From NCBI GenBank assembly GCA_963590405.1, contig CAVAPE010000031.1:1-25622 (forward strand): DNA of 25,622 bases, in the 5' to 3' direction. The position numbers and the translations under genes are program-made. The notes under the pieces were generated by a model, which searched no databases, was not told the DNA's origin, and worked only from the letters and a program-made list of their open reading frames with translations. The DNA comes from Limisoma sp963590405 (GTDB taxonomy: Bacteria > Bacteroidota > Bacteroidia > Bacteroidales > Muribaculaceae). Below are positions 1 to 6,735 of the stretch, piece after piece. Position 1 is the stretch's first letter. Each line of letters starts with the position of its first letter.

Positions 1-1281
1 GATCTCAAGACTATTGGTTTGAAACATCATATCGACGGTTTCCGTCCAGGCAAAGTGCCTGCTGGCTTGTTGAAGAAAATGTTTGGTAAGCAAGTGCTCG
101 CCGACGTGGTAAACCGCGAGGTCGTTGACGCTTTGTTTAAGTATATCGAGGACGAGAAATTGAGCATCCTCGGTGAGCCTTTGGCTGAAGAGAAGCAAGA
201 AGTGGATTTCGACAAGAAGGACTTCACTTTCAAGTTTGAAGTAGGCTTGGCTCCTGAAATCGCTCTTGACGTGAACAAGGACATCACTGTACCTTACTAT
301 AAAATCAACGTAACCGACGAGATGGCTCAGCGCCAGGACGAGGCTTTCACTCGTCGTTTCGGTTCGCAAGTGCCAGGTGAGGAGGTTAACGAAACTGCTC
401 TCATCAAGGGTGCCGTTGCTGAACTCAACGAGGATGGCACAGTGAAAGAAGGCGGCGTCGCTGCTGAAAGCACTATCATCTCAATGGAATACATCGGCAC
501 AACAAGCGAGAAGGACAAGTTCCTCGGCAAGAAAGTTGGTGACAAGGTGGTATTCAACCCGGCTGCTGCAAGCAAGGGTAGCGAGGCAGAGGTAGCATCT
601 ATGCTCAACATCGACAAAGAGCAGGCTGCAGGCTTGAAGTCAGACTTCGAATTTGACATCAAGGAAATCATCGTGTTGAAGCCAGCCGAGAAGAATCAGG
701 AATTCTTTGATATGGTATTCGGCAAGGACGAAGTGAAGAACGAAGAGGAATATGCAACCAAGTTGAAAGAAATGATTGCAAACCAACTTATGCTCGACAG
801 CAACTACCGCTTCACTCTCGATGCTCAGAAAGTAATCATGGAGAAGGTCGGCAAATTGGAATTGCCAGTTGAATTCCTCAAGAAATGGCTCAAGAAAACC
901 AACGAGAAAATCAACGACGAGAATGTTGACGCTGAGTACGACCGCATGGTCCCAGCAGCAGAATGGCAGTTGGTTAAGGAGAAAATCGCTAAGGCATTTA
1001 GCGTAAAGGTTGAGGAAGAGGATATCAAGCGTGAGGCTAAGATGCTTGCCGCTCAGCAGTTCGCTCAGTATGGCATGACCAACGTTCCTGACGAATACGT
1101 TGAGAAATACGCTGAGGACTTCCTGAAAAACAAGGATTACCGTCAGCGCCTTATCGACAAGTCTGTTGAAGACAAGTTGTTCGCCGCTATAAAGGGCGCA
1201 GTTAGCCTTGACGAGAAAGAAGTTTCAGTAGAAGAGTTCAACAAACTTTTCGAGGCTGAGGCTGAAAAGAAAGAAGCATAA
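1..1281 (+). CDS. tig: Trigger factor, 5'-truncated by window edge
   Basis: Ribosome-associated chaperone with peptidyl-prolyl isomerase activity that binds nascent chains at the exit tunnel. The frame is open from base 1, before any start codon, so the N-terminus lies outside the window. The TTG at 19 is an internal Leu codon, not the start. The ribosome-binding signature GFRPGKVP is read at about bases 37-60. It is followed by the rest of the N-terminal domain, a divergent FKBP-like middle segment and a long acidic, Lys/Glu-rich helical C-terminal domain ending in EAEKKEA. About 426 residues are present, so only some 25-40 residues should be missing. The gene is followed within 25 nt by a strong intrinsic terminator, so it ends its transcription unit. 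The low-identity middle domain is normal for Bacteroidetes trigger factors. Identification rests on the GFRPGKVP motif, overall length and architecture. Confidence 0.93.
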   Translation, partial: DLKTIGLKHHIDGFRPGKVPAGLLKKMFGKQVLADVVNREVVDALFKYIEDEKLSILGEPLAEEKQEVDFDKKDFTFKFEVGLAPEIALDVNKDITVPYYKINVTDEMAQRQDEAFTRRFGSQVPGEEVNETALIKGAVAELNEDGTVKEGGVAAESTIISMEYIGTTSEKDKFLGKKVGDKVVFNPAAASKGSEAEVASMLNIDKEQAAGLKSDFEFDIKEIIVLKPAEKNQEFFDMVFGKDEVKNEEEYATKLKEMIANQLMLDSNYRFTLDAQKVIMEKVGKLELPVEFLKKWLKKTNEKINDENVDAEYDRMVPAAEWQLVKEKIAKAFSVKVEEEDIKREAKMLAAQQFAQYGMTNVPDEYVEKYAEDFLKNKDYRQRLIDKSVEDKLFAAIKGAVSLDEKEVSVEEFNKLFEAEAEKKEA

Positions 1282-1303
1282 CCCCACGGGGATTATATAG
1301 CAT

Positions 1304-1338
1304 AAAAGCCGCTGTCGCATTGCCGATGGCGGCTTTTT
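1304..1338 (+). terminator. Intrinsic terminator of tig
   Basis: A 9-bp perfect stem (AAAAGCCGC at 1304-1312, GCGGCTTTT at 1329-1337) encloses a 16-nt loop and ends in a run of five T. It lies 22 nt after the tig stop codon and before the rnpB promoter, so it separates the two transcription units. Confidence 0.85.
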
Positions 1339-1349
1339 GTTTGCTCCGC

Positions 1350-1381
1350 TTTGCAATTTTCCACGGCTTGTATTACCTTTG
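1350..1381 (+). promoter_or_regulatory. Bacteroidetes-type promoter for rnpB
   Basis: TTTG at 1350-1353 and TACCTTTG at 1374-1381 are separated by 20 nt, matching the Bacteroidetes primary sigma consensus (TTTG, about 19-21 nt, TAnnTTTG). The predicted start of transcription is about 1386-1389, where the P1 helix of the RNase P RNA begins. Confidence 0.8.
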
Positions 1382-1388
1382 CATAAAC

Positions 1389-1744
1389 AACAGTACGGTG
1401 TCCTGTCGCTTGTCGGCTCTTTTGCCGGCAAGAGGAAAGTCCGGGCAACACAGAGTGCCATATTTCTTAACGGGAAGCTGTCGGCGACGGCAGAGTAATG
1501 TGACAGAAAACAACCGCCACGCAAGTGGTAAGGGTGAAAAGGCGGGGTAAGAGCCCACCGGGTGCTATGGCAACATAGTGCGCCGCACATCTTATGGGTT
1601 GCAAGGTCAAGTATACCGGCATTTAAGGGTTACTCGTCCATTGTCGGGGGGTAGGCTGCTAGAGCCTTGTGGTGACACATGGCGTAGATAAATGACAGGA
1701 CGCGACTTCGGTTGCGACATAACCCGGCTTATAGCCGTACTGTT
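1389..1744 (+). ncRNA. rnpB: RNase P RNA (bacterial class A)
   Basis: Catalytic RNA that removes 5' leaders from tRNA precursors. The hallmark GAGGAAAGTCCGGGC is at 1432-1446. The conserved 3' core, an ACATAACCCGGCTTA variant of the usual ACAGAACCCGGCTTA, is at 1717-1731, preceded by AGATAAATGACAGG at 1686-1699. Together these supply the P4 pseudoknot strands. The ends pair perfectly as helix P1: AACAGTACGG at 1389-1398 with CCGTACTGTT at 1735-1744. The paired 3' end is followed by ATTTTT, so P1 plus the T-run may also act as the terminator. Length (about 356 nt) is normal. Ends are set by the P1 pairing and are good to a few nucleotides. Open reading frames across this stretch are chance. 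Confidence 0.95.
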
Positions 1745-1750
1745 ATTTTT

Positions 1751-3094
1751 ATGGTGAAAATTAAAACAATATATTTGATGGCGCGTATCGCTGTCAGAAA
1801 ACTGAAGCAACTGTACGCATACTGCACGGAAAACGTTTGGCGTGATCCGCGCGATGTTTGGTATGTGAAGTTGCTTAAGATTATTAACCTTTCTGTCAAG
1901 TCGTTTCTCGACAAGAACATCCAGACTTTGGCAAGTTCGCTGACCTATACCACTCTCCTTGCAGTTATTCCTGTCCTTTCTTTGCTCTTGGCCATTGCCA
2001 AGGGGTTCGGCTTGCAGGAGATGCTCGTGCATGAACTGTATCGCCTCTTGCCGGCACAACAGGCAATGCTCCAAAACTCGTTTGATTTTGTCAACCGTTT
2101 CCTTTCCACCTTGTCGAAAGGTGTATTTGTGGGCATTGGTGTGATTTTCCTGTTGTGGACATTGGTAAGCCTGTTGCGCAAGATTGAATCGGTCTATAAT
2201 CATGTGTGGAACGTGAGAAAAGGTCGCTCGATATACCGTATAATAACCGACTACACCGCCATCCTGCTAATTATGCCAATCCTGCTTATCTGCTCGGGTG
2301 GCTTGTCAATCTATTTGTCAGGCTTCGTGCAGTCTTTGTTGTCGTCGCCAATCGGCGGGCTTTCGCCAGTACTGAAGTTTTTGCTCGATTTGCTTCCGAT
2401 TTTCTTGCTTTGCATATTGTTTGTTGGCATGAACGTGCTGATACCCTACACGAAGGTGAAGTTGAAAAATGCACTTCTGCCAGGATTTGTCTGCGGACTG
2501 TTGTTCTATTTCATCCAGTATGCCTTTGTGCACGGACAGATTTCCGTGACAAAATACAATGCGATCTATGGTAGTTTCGCCTTTCTGCCGTTGTTCCTAA
2601 TTTGGATGCAATGGTCGTGGACGGTTTGCATTGCCTGCGCCGTGATGACTTATTCGTCGCAAAATTTCTTCCGTTTCAACTATCTTGAACAAGTGAAAAA
2701 CGCTTCGTCGCGCTACGTCGACCAAGTGGCACTGTTTGTCATTGCAATGGTTGTGAAGCGCTTCGAGAATGGTGATAAATCGCTTGGTAAAAAGGATTTG
2801 GCAGACAAGAAGCAGATTCCGATTCGTCTTGTCAATGAAGTGATTGACAAATTGATTGACGGCGGCTTCCTTGTTGCGGTCATTGATGACGAAGGGGCAA
2901 TCTCGTTTCAGCCGGCAATGAACATAGCATCAATGACTGTAGAGGAATTTATGAATCGCTACCACGAAATCGGTCACTCTGACTTTATCGAAGAGCCAGA
3001 AATTGCAGGGGCGTTGACACGCTTGCAGGGATTGCTTGATGTCACCAAGCCAGAATACCGCTTCACTAAACTCTCCGAAGTCCTTCCTGATTAG
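1751..3094 (+). CDS. YihY/BrkB-family integral membrane protein
   Basis: Inner-membrane protein of the YihY/BrkB (virulence factor BrkB, formerly 'ribonuclease BN') family; the biochemical role of the family is not settled. The first part has about six hydrophobic helices, including family-typical segments such as LASSLTYTTLLAVIPVLSLL near residue 60 and YNAIYGSFAFLPLFLIWMQW. A soluble tail of roughly 130 residues resembles a winged-helix extension seen in Bacteroidetes members. The open frame begins at 1712, inside rnpB, which cannot be the start. ATG 1751 (447 aa) is chosen, with ATG 1778 as alternative. ATG 1751 lies directly after the rnpB T-run, so the start has little room for a ribosome site and may depend on read-through from the rnpB promoter. 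The 3' end overlaps the convergent folC stop by 4 nt. Confidence 0.88.
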   Translation: MVKIKTIYLMARIAVRKLKQLYAYCTENVWRDPRDVWYVKLLKIINLSVKSFLDKNIQTLASSLTYTTLLAVIPVLSLLLAIAKGFGLQEMLVHELYRLLPAQQAMLQNSFDFVNRFLSTLSKGVFVGIGVIFLLWTLVSLLRKIESVYNHVWNVRKGRSIYRIITDYTAILLIMPILLICSGGLSIYLSGFVQSLLSSPIGGLSPVLKFLLDLLPIFLLCILFVGMNVLIPYTKVKLKNALLPGFVCGLLFYFIQYAFVHGQISVTKYNAIYGSFAFLPLFLIWMQWSWTVCIACAVMTYSSQNFFRFNYLEQVKNASSRYVDQVALFVIAMVVKRFENGDKSLGKKDLADKKQIPIRLVNEVIDKLIDGGFLVAVIDDEGAISFQPAMNIASMTVEEFMNRYHEIGHSDFIEEPEIAGALTRLQGLLDVTKPEYRFTKLSEVLPD

Positions 3095-4386
3095 TCGCGC
3101 TCTTTGAATAGCGTCAGCAAGTCAGCCACTATGAAGGTGCTACCGCCGATATAAATCATATCATCTTTATTGGCTTCGGCTTTAGCCGCTTCGTAGGCTT
3201 CCGCTACGGAATTGTAGGTGTCGCCTTTGAGACCGAACTGCTGCGCCGTTTCCGCCAATTTTGCGCATGGCAATGCGCGGGCAACTGATGGCTGCGTGAA
3301 GTAGTAAACAGCCTTCTTAGGCATGCGATTAAGTATGTGGGATATGTCTTTATCGCTCACAAAGCCAATGACAATGCGTAGGGCATTGCAGTCGGCGTGT
3401 GCCAGTTGGTCGGAAATATATTGAAATCCTCCTGGGTTATGACCTGTGTCGCAAACGGTGAATGGCTTGTCTCCGACCTTCATCCATCTGCCCATTAATC
3501 CCGTAGTGTTGCAAACCGTCTTAAATCCGTTGCCTACGGCTTCGTCGCTGATTTCGATGCCGCATTTCCGCAAAATCCGTACTGCGTTCAGCACCGTGTT
3601 GGCGTTCAGCGTTTGGCATTCACCTGCCAACTGGTCGTGAATTTCGCCGAAATTCTTGGTGCGGAGGGTAAGACTGTCAACGGTGCGGTCAAACGACAAA
3701 ATCTCGTTGCTGTCCTGGGCGAATGTGATTGGTGCTTGTTCCGCTTCTGCCTTGGCATTAAACACGGGGCGTGTTTCTTCGGTGTACTCGCCGATGACAA
3801 CTGGTGTGGAGTGCTTTATTATTCCTGCCTTTTCTCCTGCGATAGCCGCCAACGTGTTGCCCAGAAATTGTGTGTGGTCAAATGAAATGTTGGTGATTAT
3901 GCTGAGAATAGGGGATATGATGTTTGTGCTATCCAGCCGTCCGCCAAGTCCGACTTCGATAACGGCGATGTCAACGTGCTGCTCTTCGAAATATTTGAAC
4001 GCCATAATGGTCGCCAATTCGAAGAATGACGGTTGCCGTCCGTCGAATTTGCCATTGATAAACTCATCAACAAATGTGCATACAAATTCCTCCGACACCA
4101 TCTCGCCGTTCACACGGATGCGTTCTCTGAAATCGAGCAGGTGTGGGGACGTGTAAAGACCCACTTTGTAGCCGGCTTTCTGGAGAATCGATGCCAAAAG
4201 GTGGGATGTTGAGCCTTTGCCGTTGGTGCCTGCCACATGGATTGCCTTGAATGCCTTCGACGGCGTGTCGAATAGCGAGTCAAGTTGCAGCGTGGTTTCA
4301 AGTCCAGGTTTGTAGGCAGCAGCGCCTACGTGTTGAAACACCAGCGTTTTGTTGAATAAGTAGTCAATTGCTTCTTTGTAGTCCAT
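3091..4386 (-). CDS. folC: Bifunctional folylpolyglutamate / dihydrofolate synthase
   Basis: Cytosolic Mur-ligase-type enzyme that adds glutamate to dihydropteroate (making dihydrofolate) and to folates, using ATP. The ATP-binding P-loop GTNGKGST is at about residues 53-60. Further family features are EVGLGGRLDSTN, the SFDHTQFLG segment, and DTGHNPGGF in the C-terminal domain. With the start at ATG 4386 the protein is 431 aa, normal for FolC. An in-frame start further upstream (4419) would overlap the preceding gene. ATG 4386 is preferred because it sits 1 nt after the TGA of the chromate-transporter gene and begins MDYKEAIDYLF, the usual N-terminus. Close packing suggests translational coupling with two unrelated transporter genes. 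Bifunctionality is inferred from the family; the sequence alone does not separate FolC from a pure FPGS. Confidence 0.92.
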   Translation of the reverse strand: MDYKEAIDYLFNKTLVFQHVGAAAYKPGLETTLQLDSLFDTPSKAFKAIHVAGTNGKGSTSHLLASILQKAGYKVGLYTSPHLLDFRERIRVNGEMVSEEFVCTFVDEFINGKFDGRQPSFFELATIMAFKYFEEQHVDIAVIEVGLGGRLDSTNIISPILSIITNISFDHTQFLGNTLAAIAGEKAGIIKHSTPVVIGEYTEETRPVFNAKAEAEQAPITFAQDSNEILSFDRTVDSLTLRTKNFGEIHDQLAGECQTLNANTVLNAVRILRKCGIEISDEAVGNGFKTVCNTTGLMGRWMKVGDKPFTVCDTGHNPGGFQYISDQLAHADCNALRIVIGFVSDKDISHILNRMPKKAVYYFTQPSVARALPCAKLAETAQQFGLKGDTYNSVAEAYEAAKAEANKDDMIYIGGSTFIVADLLTLFKERD

Positions 4387-4387
4387 G

Positions 4388-4915
4388 TCAATAGATGATA
4401 TAACCGGCAAGTCCGGCAAGCACGATAATCAGGATGGGATGAATCTTGTAGAAAAACGCCATCACAAAGGCAACTGCGCAGATGGCGATGCTCGAAAACA
4501 GTTCATCAAAATTCTCACGGTTCATCAGCAGCAACGCCGCCGAGCCGATAAGTCCAACGACCACAGGTCGCAATGCTGCAAAAATGCCTTTGGTGTAGGG
4601 ACTATCCTTGTGTTTTTGGATGAAGCGGCTCGTGTAGAGCACGAGCAAGAATGAGGGTAGAATCACTGCCAATGTGGTTATGGCAGAACCTAAAACGCCG
4701 TGTCCCACGGTGTAGCCGATGTATGTGGCAGAGTTGATGCCGATAGGTCCTGGTGTCATTTGGGAGATGGCAACGATGTCGGTAAACATCTGCTCGGTAA
4801 TCCATTCGCGGTCAACGATTTCGTGACGTATGAGCGACAACATCGCATATCCGCCGCCGAAGCCGAAGATGCTAATCTTGAAATAAGCCCAGATAAGTTT
4901 GAAATATATGCTCAT
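4388..4915 (-). CDS. Chromate transporter, short-chain (second of pair)
   Basis: Half-size member of the CHR (chromate ion transporter) superfamily, 175 aa, membrane-embedded. Family motifs are FGFGGGYAMLSLI near the N-terminus, then QMTPGPIGINSATYIGY (the PGP motif) and a Pro-containing helix (AVILPSFLLVLY). Four to five hydrophobic helices follow. Short CHR proteins are encoded as adjacent pairs and are thought to work as heterodimers; here the partner ends 12 nt upstream. The family name comes from chromate export in proteobacteria, but the physiological substrate in anaerobes is unknown, and sulfate or other oxyanions are possible. The stop codon is 1 nt from the folC start. Confidence 0.88.
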   Translation of the reverse strand: MSIYFKLIWAYFKISIFGFGGGYAMLSLIRHEIVDREWITEQMFTDIVAISQMTPGPIGINSATYIGYTVGHGVLGSAITTLAVILPSFLLVLYTSRFIQKHKDSPYTKGIFAALRPVVVGLIGSAALLLMNRENFDELFSSIAICAVAFVMAFFYKIHPILIIVLAGLAGYIIY

Positions 4916-4927
4916 TGTTGCTCCTCC

Positions 4928-5497
4928 TTAGTCTTTTATTGCGTTGCGAAAATTCTTGGAATAGACGAAATAGCCAAACAGTCCGCCAATCACGATGTAG
5001 AGTATCGGGCTTGAAACGATGGGCAAATCAGACCATATCAGCAGGGAAATGGCAACTGGAATCCAAGCGTTTTTAAGTGTGATTTTTGCAGATTTCGCAG
5101 TGGTAAACACTGGCGAAAGGATAAGTGCCACAACCGCTGGGCGTATGCCCTTGAAGATGCGGGTAAGAATTTCGTTGTTTTTGATAGTTTCTGGGGTAAG
5201 AAACATTGCAATGGCAAGAATAATCAGAAACGAAGGCAATATTGTGCCGAGCACGGCAAAGATGGAGCCCCAAATCTTGTTCAACTTGTAGCCTACTGCG
5301 ATGGCGACGTTCACAGCCATAATGCCCGGCAAGGATTGCGCCACCGCGAGATTGTCGATAAACTCTTCTTTTTCAAGCCATTTATGCTTGTTTACGATGT
5401 CTTCCTCCAGCAATGAAATCATCGCCCAACCTCCGCCAAAAGTAAATGCGCCGATTTTAAAGAACGATGAAAACAATTTCAAATTGATATACCTCAT
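4928..5497 (-). CDS. Chromate transporter, short-chain (first of pair)
   Basis: Partner half-transporter of 189 aa, same CHR family. It has FGGGWAMISLLEEDI after the first amphipathic stretch, AQSLPGIMAVNVAIAVGYKL (a PGI variant of the PGP motif) and TILPSFLIILAIAMFL. It is clearly paralogous to the downstream gene but has diverged, as expected for pairs that insert in opposite orientation. ATG 5497 is the only sensible start and leaves a 5' leader of about 20 nt if the TACCTTTG at 5529-5522 is used. First gene of the probable operon chrA-chrA-folC. Confidence 0.88.
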   Translation of the reverse strand: MRYINLKLFSSFFKIGAFTFGGGWAMISLLEEDIVNKHKWLEKEEFIDNLAVAQSLPGIMAVNVAIAVGYKLNKIWGSIFAVLGTILPSFLIILAIAMFLTPETIKNNEILTRIFKGIRPAVVALILSPVFTTAKSAKITLKNAWIPVAISLLIWSDLPIVSSPILYIVIGGLFGYFVYSKNFRNAIKD

Positions 5498-5521
5498 TTA
5501 TTGTAACCTATAAATCCACGA

Positions 5522-5529
5522 CAAAGGTA
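5522..5529 (-). promoter_or_regulatory. -7 element upstream of chromate-transporter/folC operon
   Basis: TACCTTTG on the minus strand fits TAnnTTTG perfectly and sits 24 nt before ATG 5497. No convincing TTTG is seen 19-21 nt further upstream, so this is only a partial promoter match. Confidence 0.5.
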
Positions 5530-5587
5530 GTCATTTATAATTGAATATCCGCATTTTTTCGGTTGCTATGAAGTCACGATTATGTTG

Positions 5588-5595
5588 TATCTTTG
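5588..5595 (+). promoter_or_regulatory. -7 element upstream of the hydrolase gene
   Basis: TATCTTTG matches TAnnTTTG. A TTG at 5563-5565 lies 22 nt upstream, slightly further than usual. Predicted transcription would start about 5600, leaving a leader of about 9 or 18 nt depending on whether ATG 5609 or 5618 is used. Confidence 0.5.
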
Positions 5596-5608
5596 TGGAA
5601 ACTGATTA

Positions 5609-6631
5609 ATGAGATTTATGAGAAAATATTTGATATTGGCGGTGTTGATGTCGCTGGCTATAAGCGGTTTTGCACAGTGGCGCGACGATGTGCTCGGCGA
5701 CGGTTATGTTTGCCGAACAATAACTATGCCCGACGATTATAGCGGCAAAGTGGTGACGACGGTTGTAAAAAAGCAGGCTAATCCGAAGTCGGACGTGGCG
5801 GTGCTTTATGTGCATGGCTACAACGACTATTTCTTCCAGAAGGAACTCGGCGACAGCGTCGTTGCCCACGGCTATGCGTTCTATGCCGTAGATTTGCGTA
5901 AATACGGGCGTTCGTATCTTGAAGGACAGCATCGCTTTGAGGTGAAGAATATGAAAGAATATTTTGCCGACATCGATTCTACGCTGGCGATAATCAAATC
6001 GGAAGGCTACGGAAATGTGGTGCTGATAGGGCACTCTACTGGCGGCTTGACCACGTCTTACTATATGACCGTCCACAACTCCGACCGCCCGCAAGTCAAG
6101 GCGTTGGTGCTCAACAGCCCATTTCTTGATATGAATCTCAGCAAGTTTCAGGAGAAAATCCTTGTGCCGTTTGTGTCCATTCTGCCGTTCAAAAAGATGA
6201 AAATCAACCAGGGTAACAGCCGTGCCTACGCCGAGAGCCTGTTGAAGAAATACCACGGCGAATGGGACTACAACACCGATTGGAAACTCGAAATTTCACC
6301 AGCCGTGACTGTCGGCTGGCTGTCGGCCATCCACCGTGCGCACCGCTTTCTGCACCGCAAGGCTGACGTTAGAGTGCCAGTGCTGCTGATGCACTCCGAC
6401 AAGAGTGTTTATGGTAGCGAATGGACACCCGAGCACAATGCCGGTGATGGCGTGCTCGACGTGAGCGATATTTCAAAATATGGAAAGCGACTGGGCGAGG
6501 AGGTTACTGAGGTGGTAGTGACTGACGGATTGCACGATTTGATCCTTTCGCGCCCAGATGTTAGGCAAGGTGTCTACAAGACCATTTTCGCTTGGCTATC
6601 GCAGTTGAATCTTGACGGCAGCAGATTGTAG
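5609..6631 (+). CDS. Secreted alpha/beta hydrolase (S33/lysophospholipase-like)
   Basis: Alpha/beta-hydrolase fold enzyme, probably an esterase, lipase or peptidase acting in the periplasm or outside. It has an N-terminal signal peptide (KYLILAVLMSLAISGFAQ, cleavage after about residue 22). The HGYNDY stretch (oxyanion region) precedes the nucleophile elbow GHSTGG with Ser143. The acid is likely the Asp in LLMHSDKS and the base the His in DGLHDL, so the triad is complete and in the usual order. Length of 340 aa is normal. Start: ATG 5609, or ATG 5618 giving MRKYLIL, which looks more like a normal signal peptide. It is transcribed alone; the two-component genes begin about 100 nt later behind their own putative control region. 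Substrate cannot be assigned from sequence. Confidence 0.85.
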   Translation: MRFMRKYLILAVLMSLAISGFAQWRDDVLGDGYVCRTITMPDDYSGKVVTTVVKKQANPKSDVAVLYVHGYNDYFFQKELGDSVVAHGYAFYAVDLRKYGRSYLEGQHRFEVKNMKEYFADIDSTLAIIKSEGYGNVVLIGHSTGGLTTSYYMTVHNSDRPQVKALVLNSPFLDMNLSKFQEKILVPFVSILPFKKMKINQGNSRAYAESLLKKYHGEWDYNTDWKLEISPAVTVGWLSAIHRAHRFLHRKADVRVPVLLMHSDKSVYGSEWTPEHNAGDGVLDVSDISKYGKRLGEEVTEVVVTDGLHDLILSRPDVRQGVYKTIFAWLSQLNLDGSRL

Positions 6632-6643
6632 CCCTACTGTTTT

Positions 6644-6718
6644 CCGTAGTTTTGCACTTTGCAAAGGTACTTTCTCGTTTATTCTACAAGTTTTTTGTGC
6701 TTTGTCTGTAATTTCGTA
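6644..6718 (+). promoter_or_regulatory. Putative control region of the sensor kinase gene
   Basis: Contains CCGTAGTTTT at 6644-6653, TCGTTT at 6675-6680, and TTGTGCTT (6695-6702), 4 nt, TGTAATTT (6707-6714). The same words occur in the same order before the C10 protease gene (9212-9285). TAATTTCG at 6709-6716 is one mismatch from the -7 consensus TAnnTTTG, so the shared element would overlap the core promoter. Function is inferred from the duplication only. Confidence 0.45.
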
Positions 6719-6735
6719 AAATATTGATTAAGAAT

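Noticed and set aside
1320..1590. Small open frames on both strands across the RNase P RNA region
   Set aside because: The stretch is fully explained by the tig terminator, the rnpB promoter and the conserved rnpB core; the frames are incidental.
5606..6256. 216-codon minus-strand frame opposite the hydrolase
   Set aside because: It is antisense to a gene with a complete catalytic triad and signal peptide; no recognisable domain.
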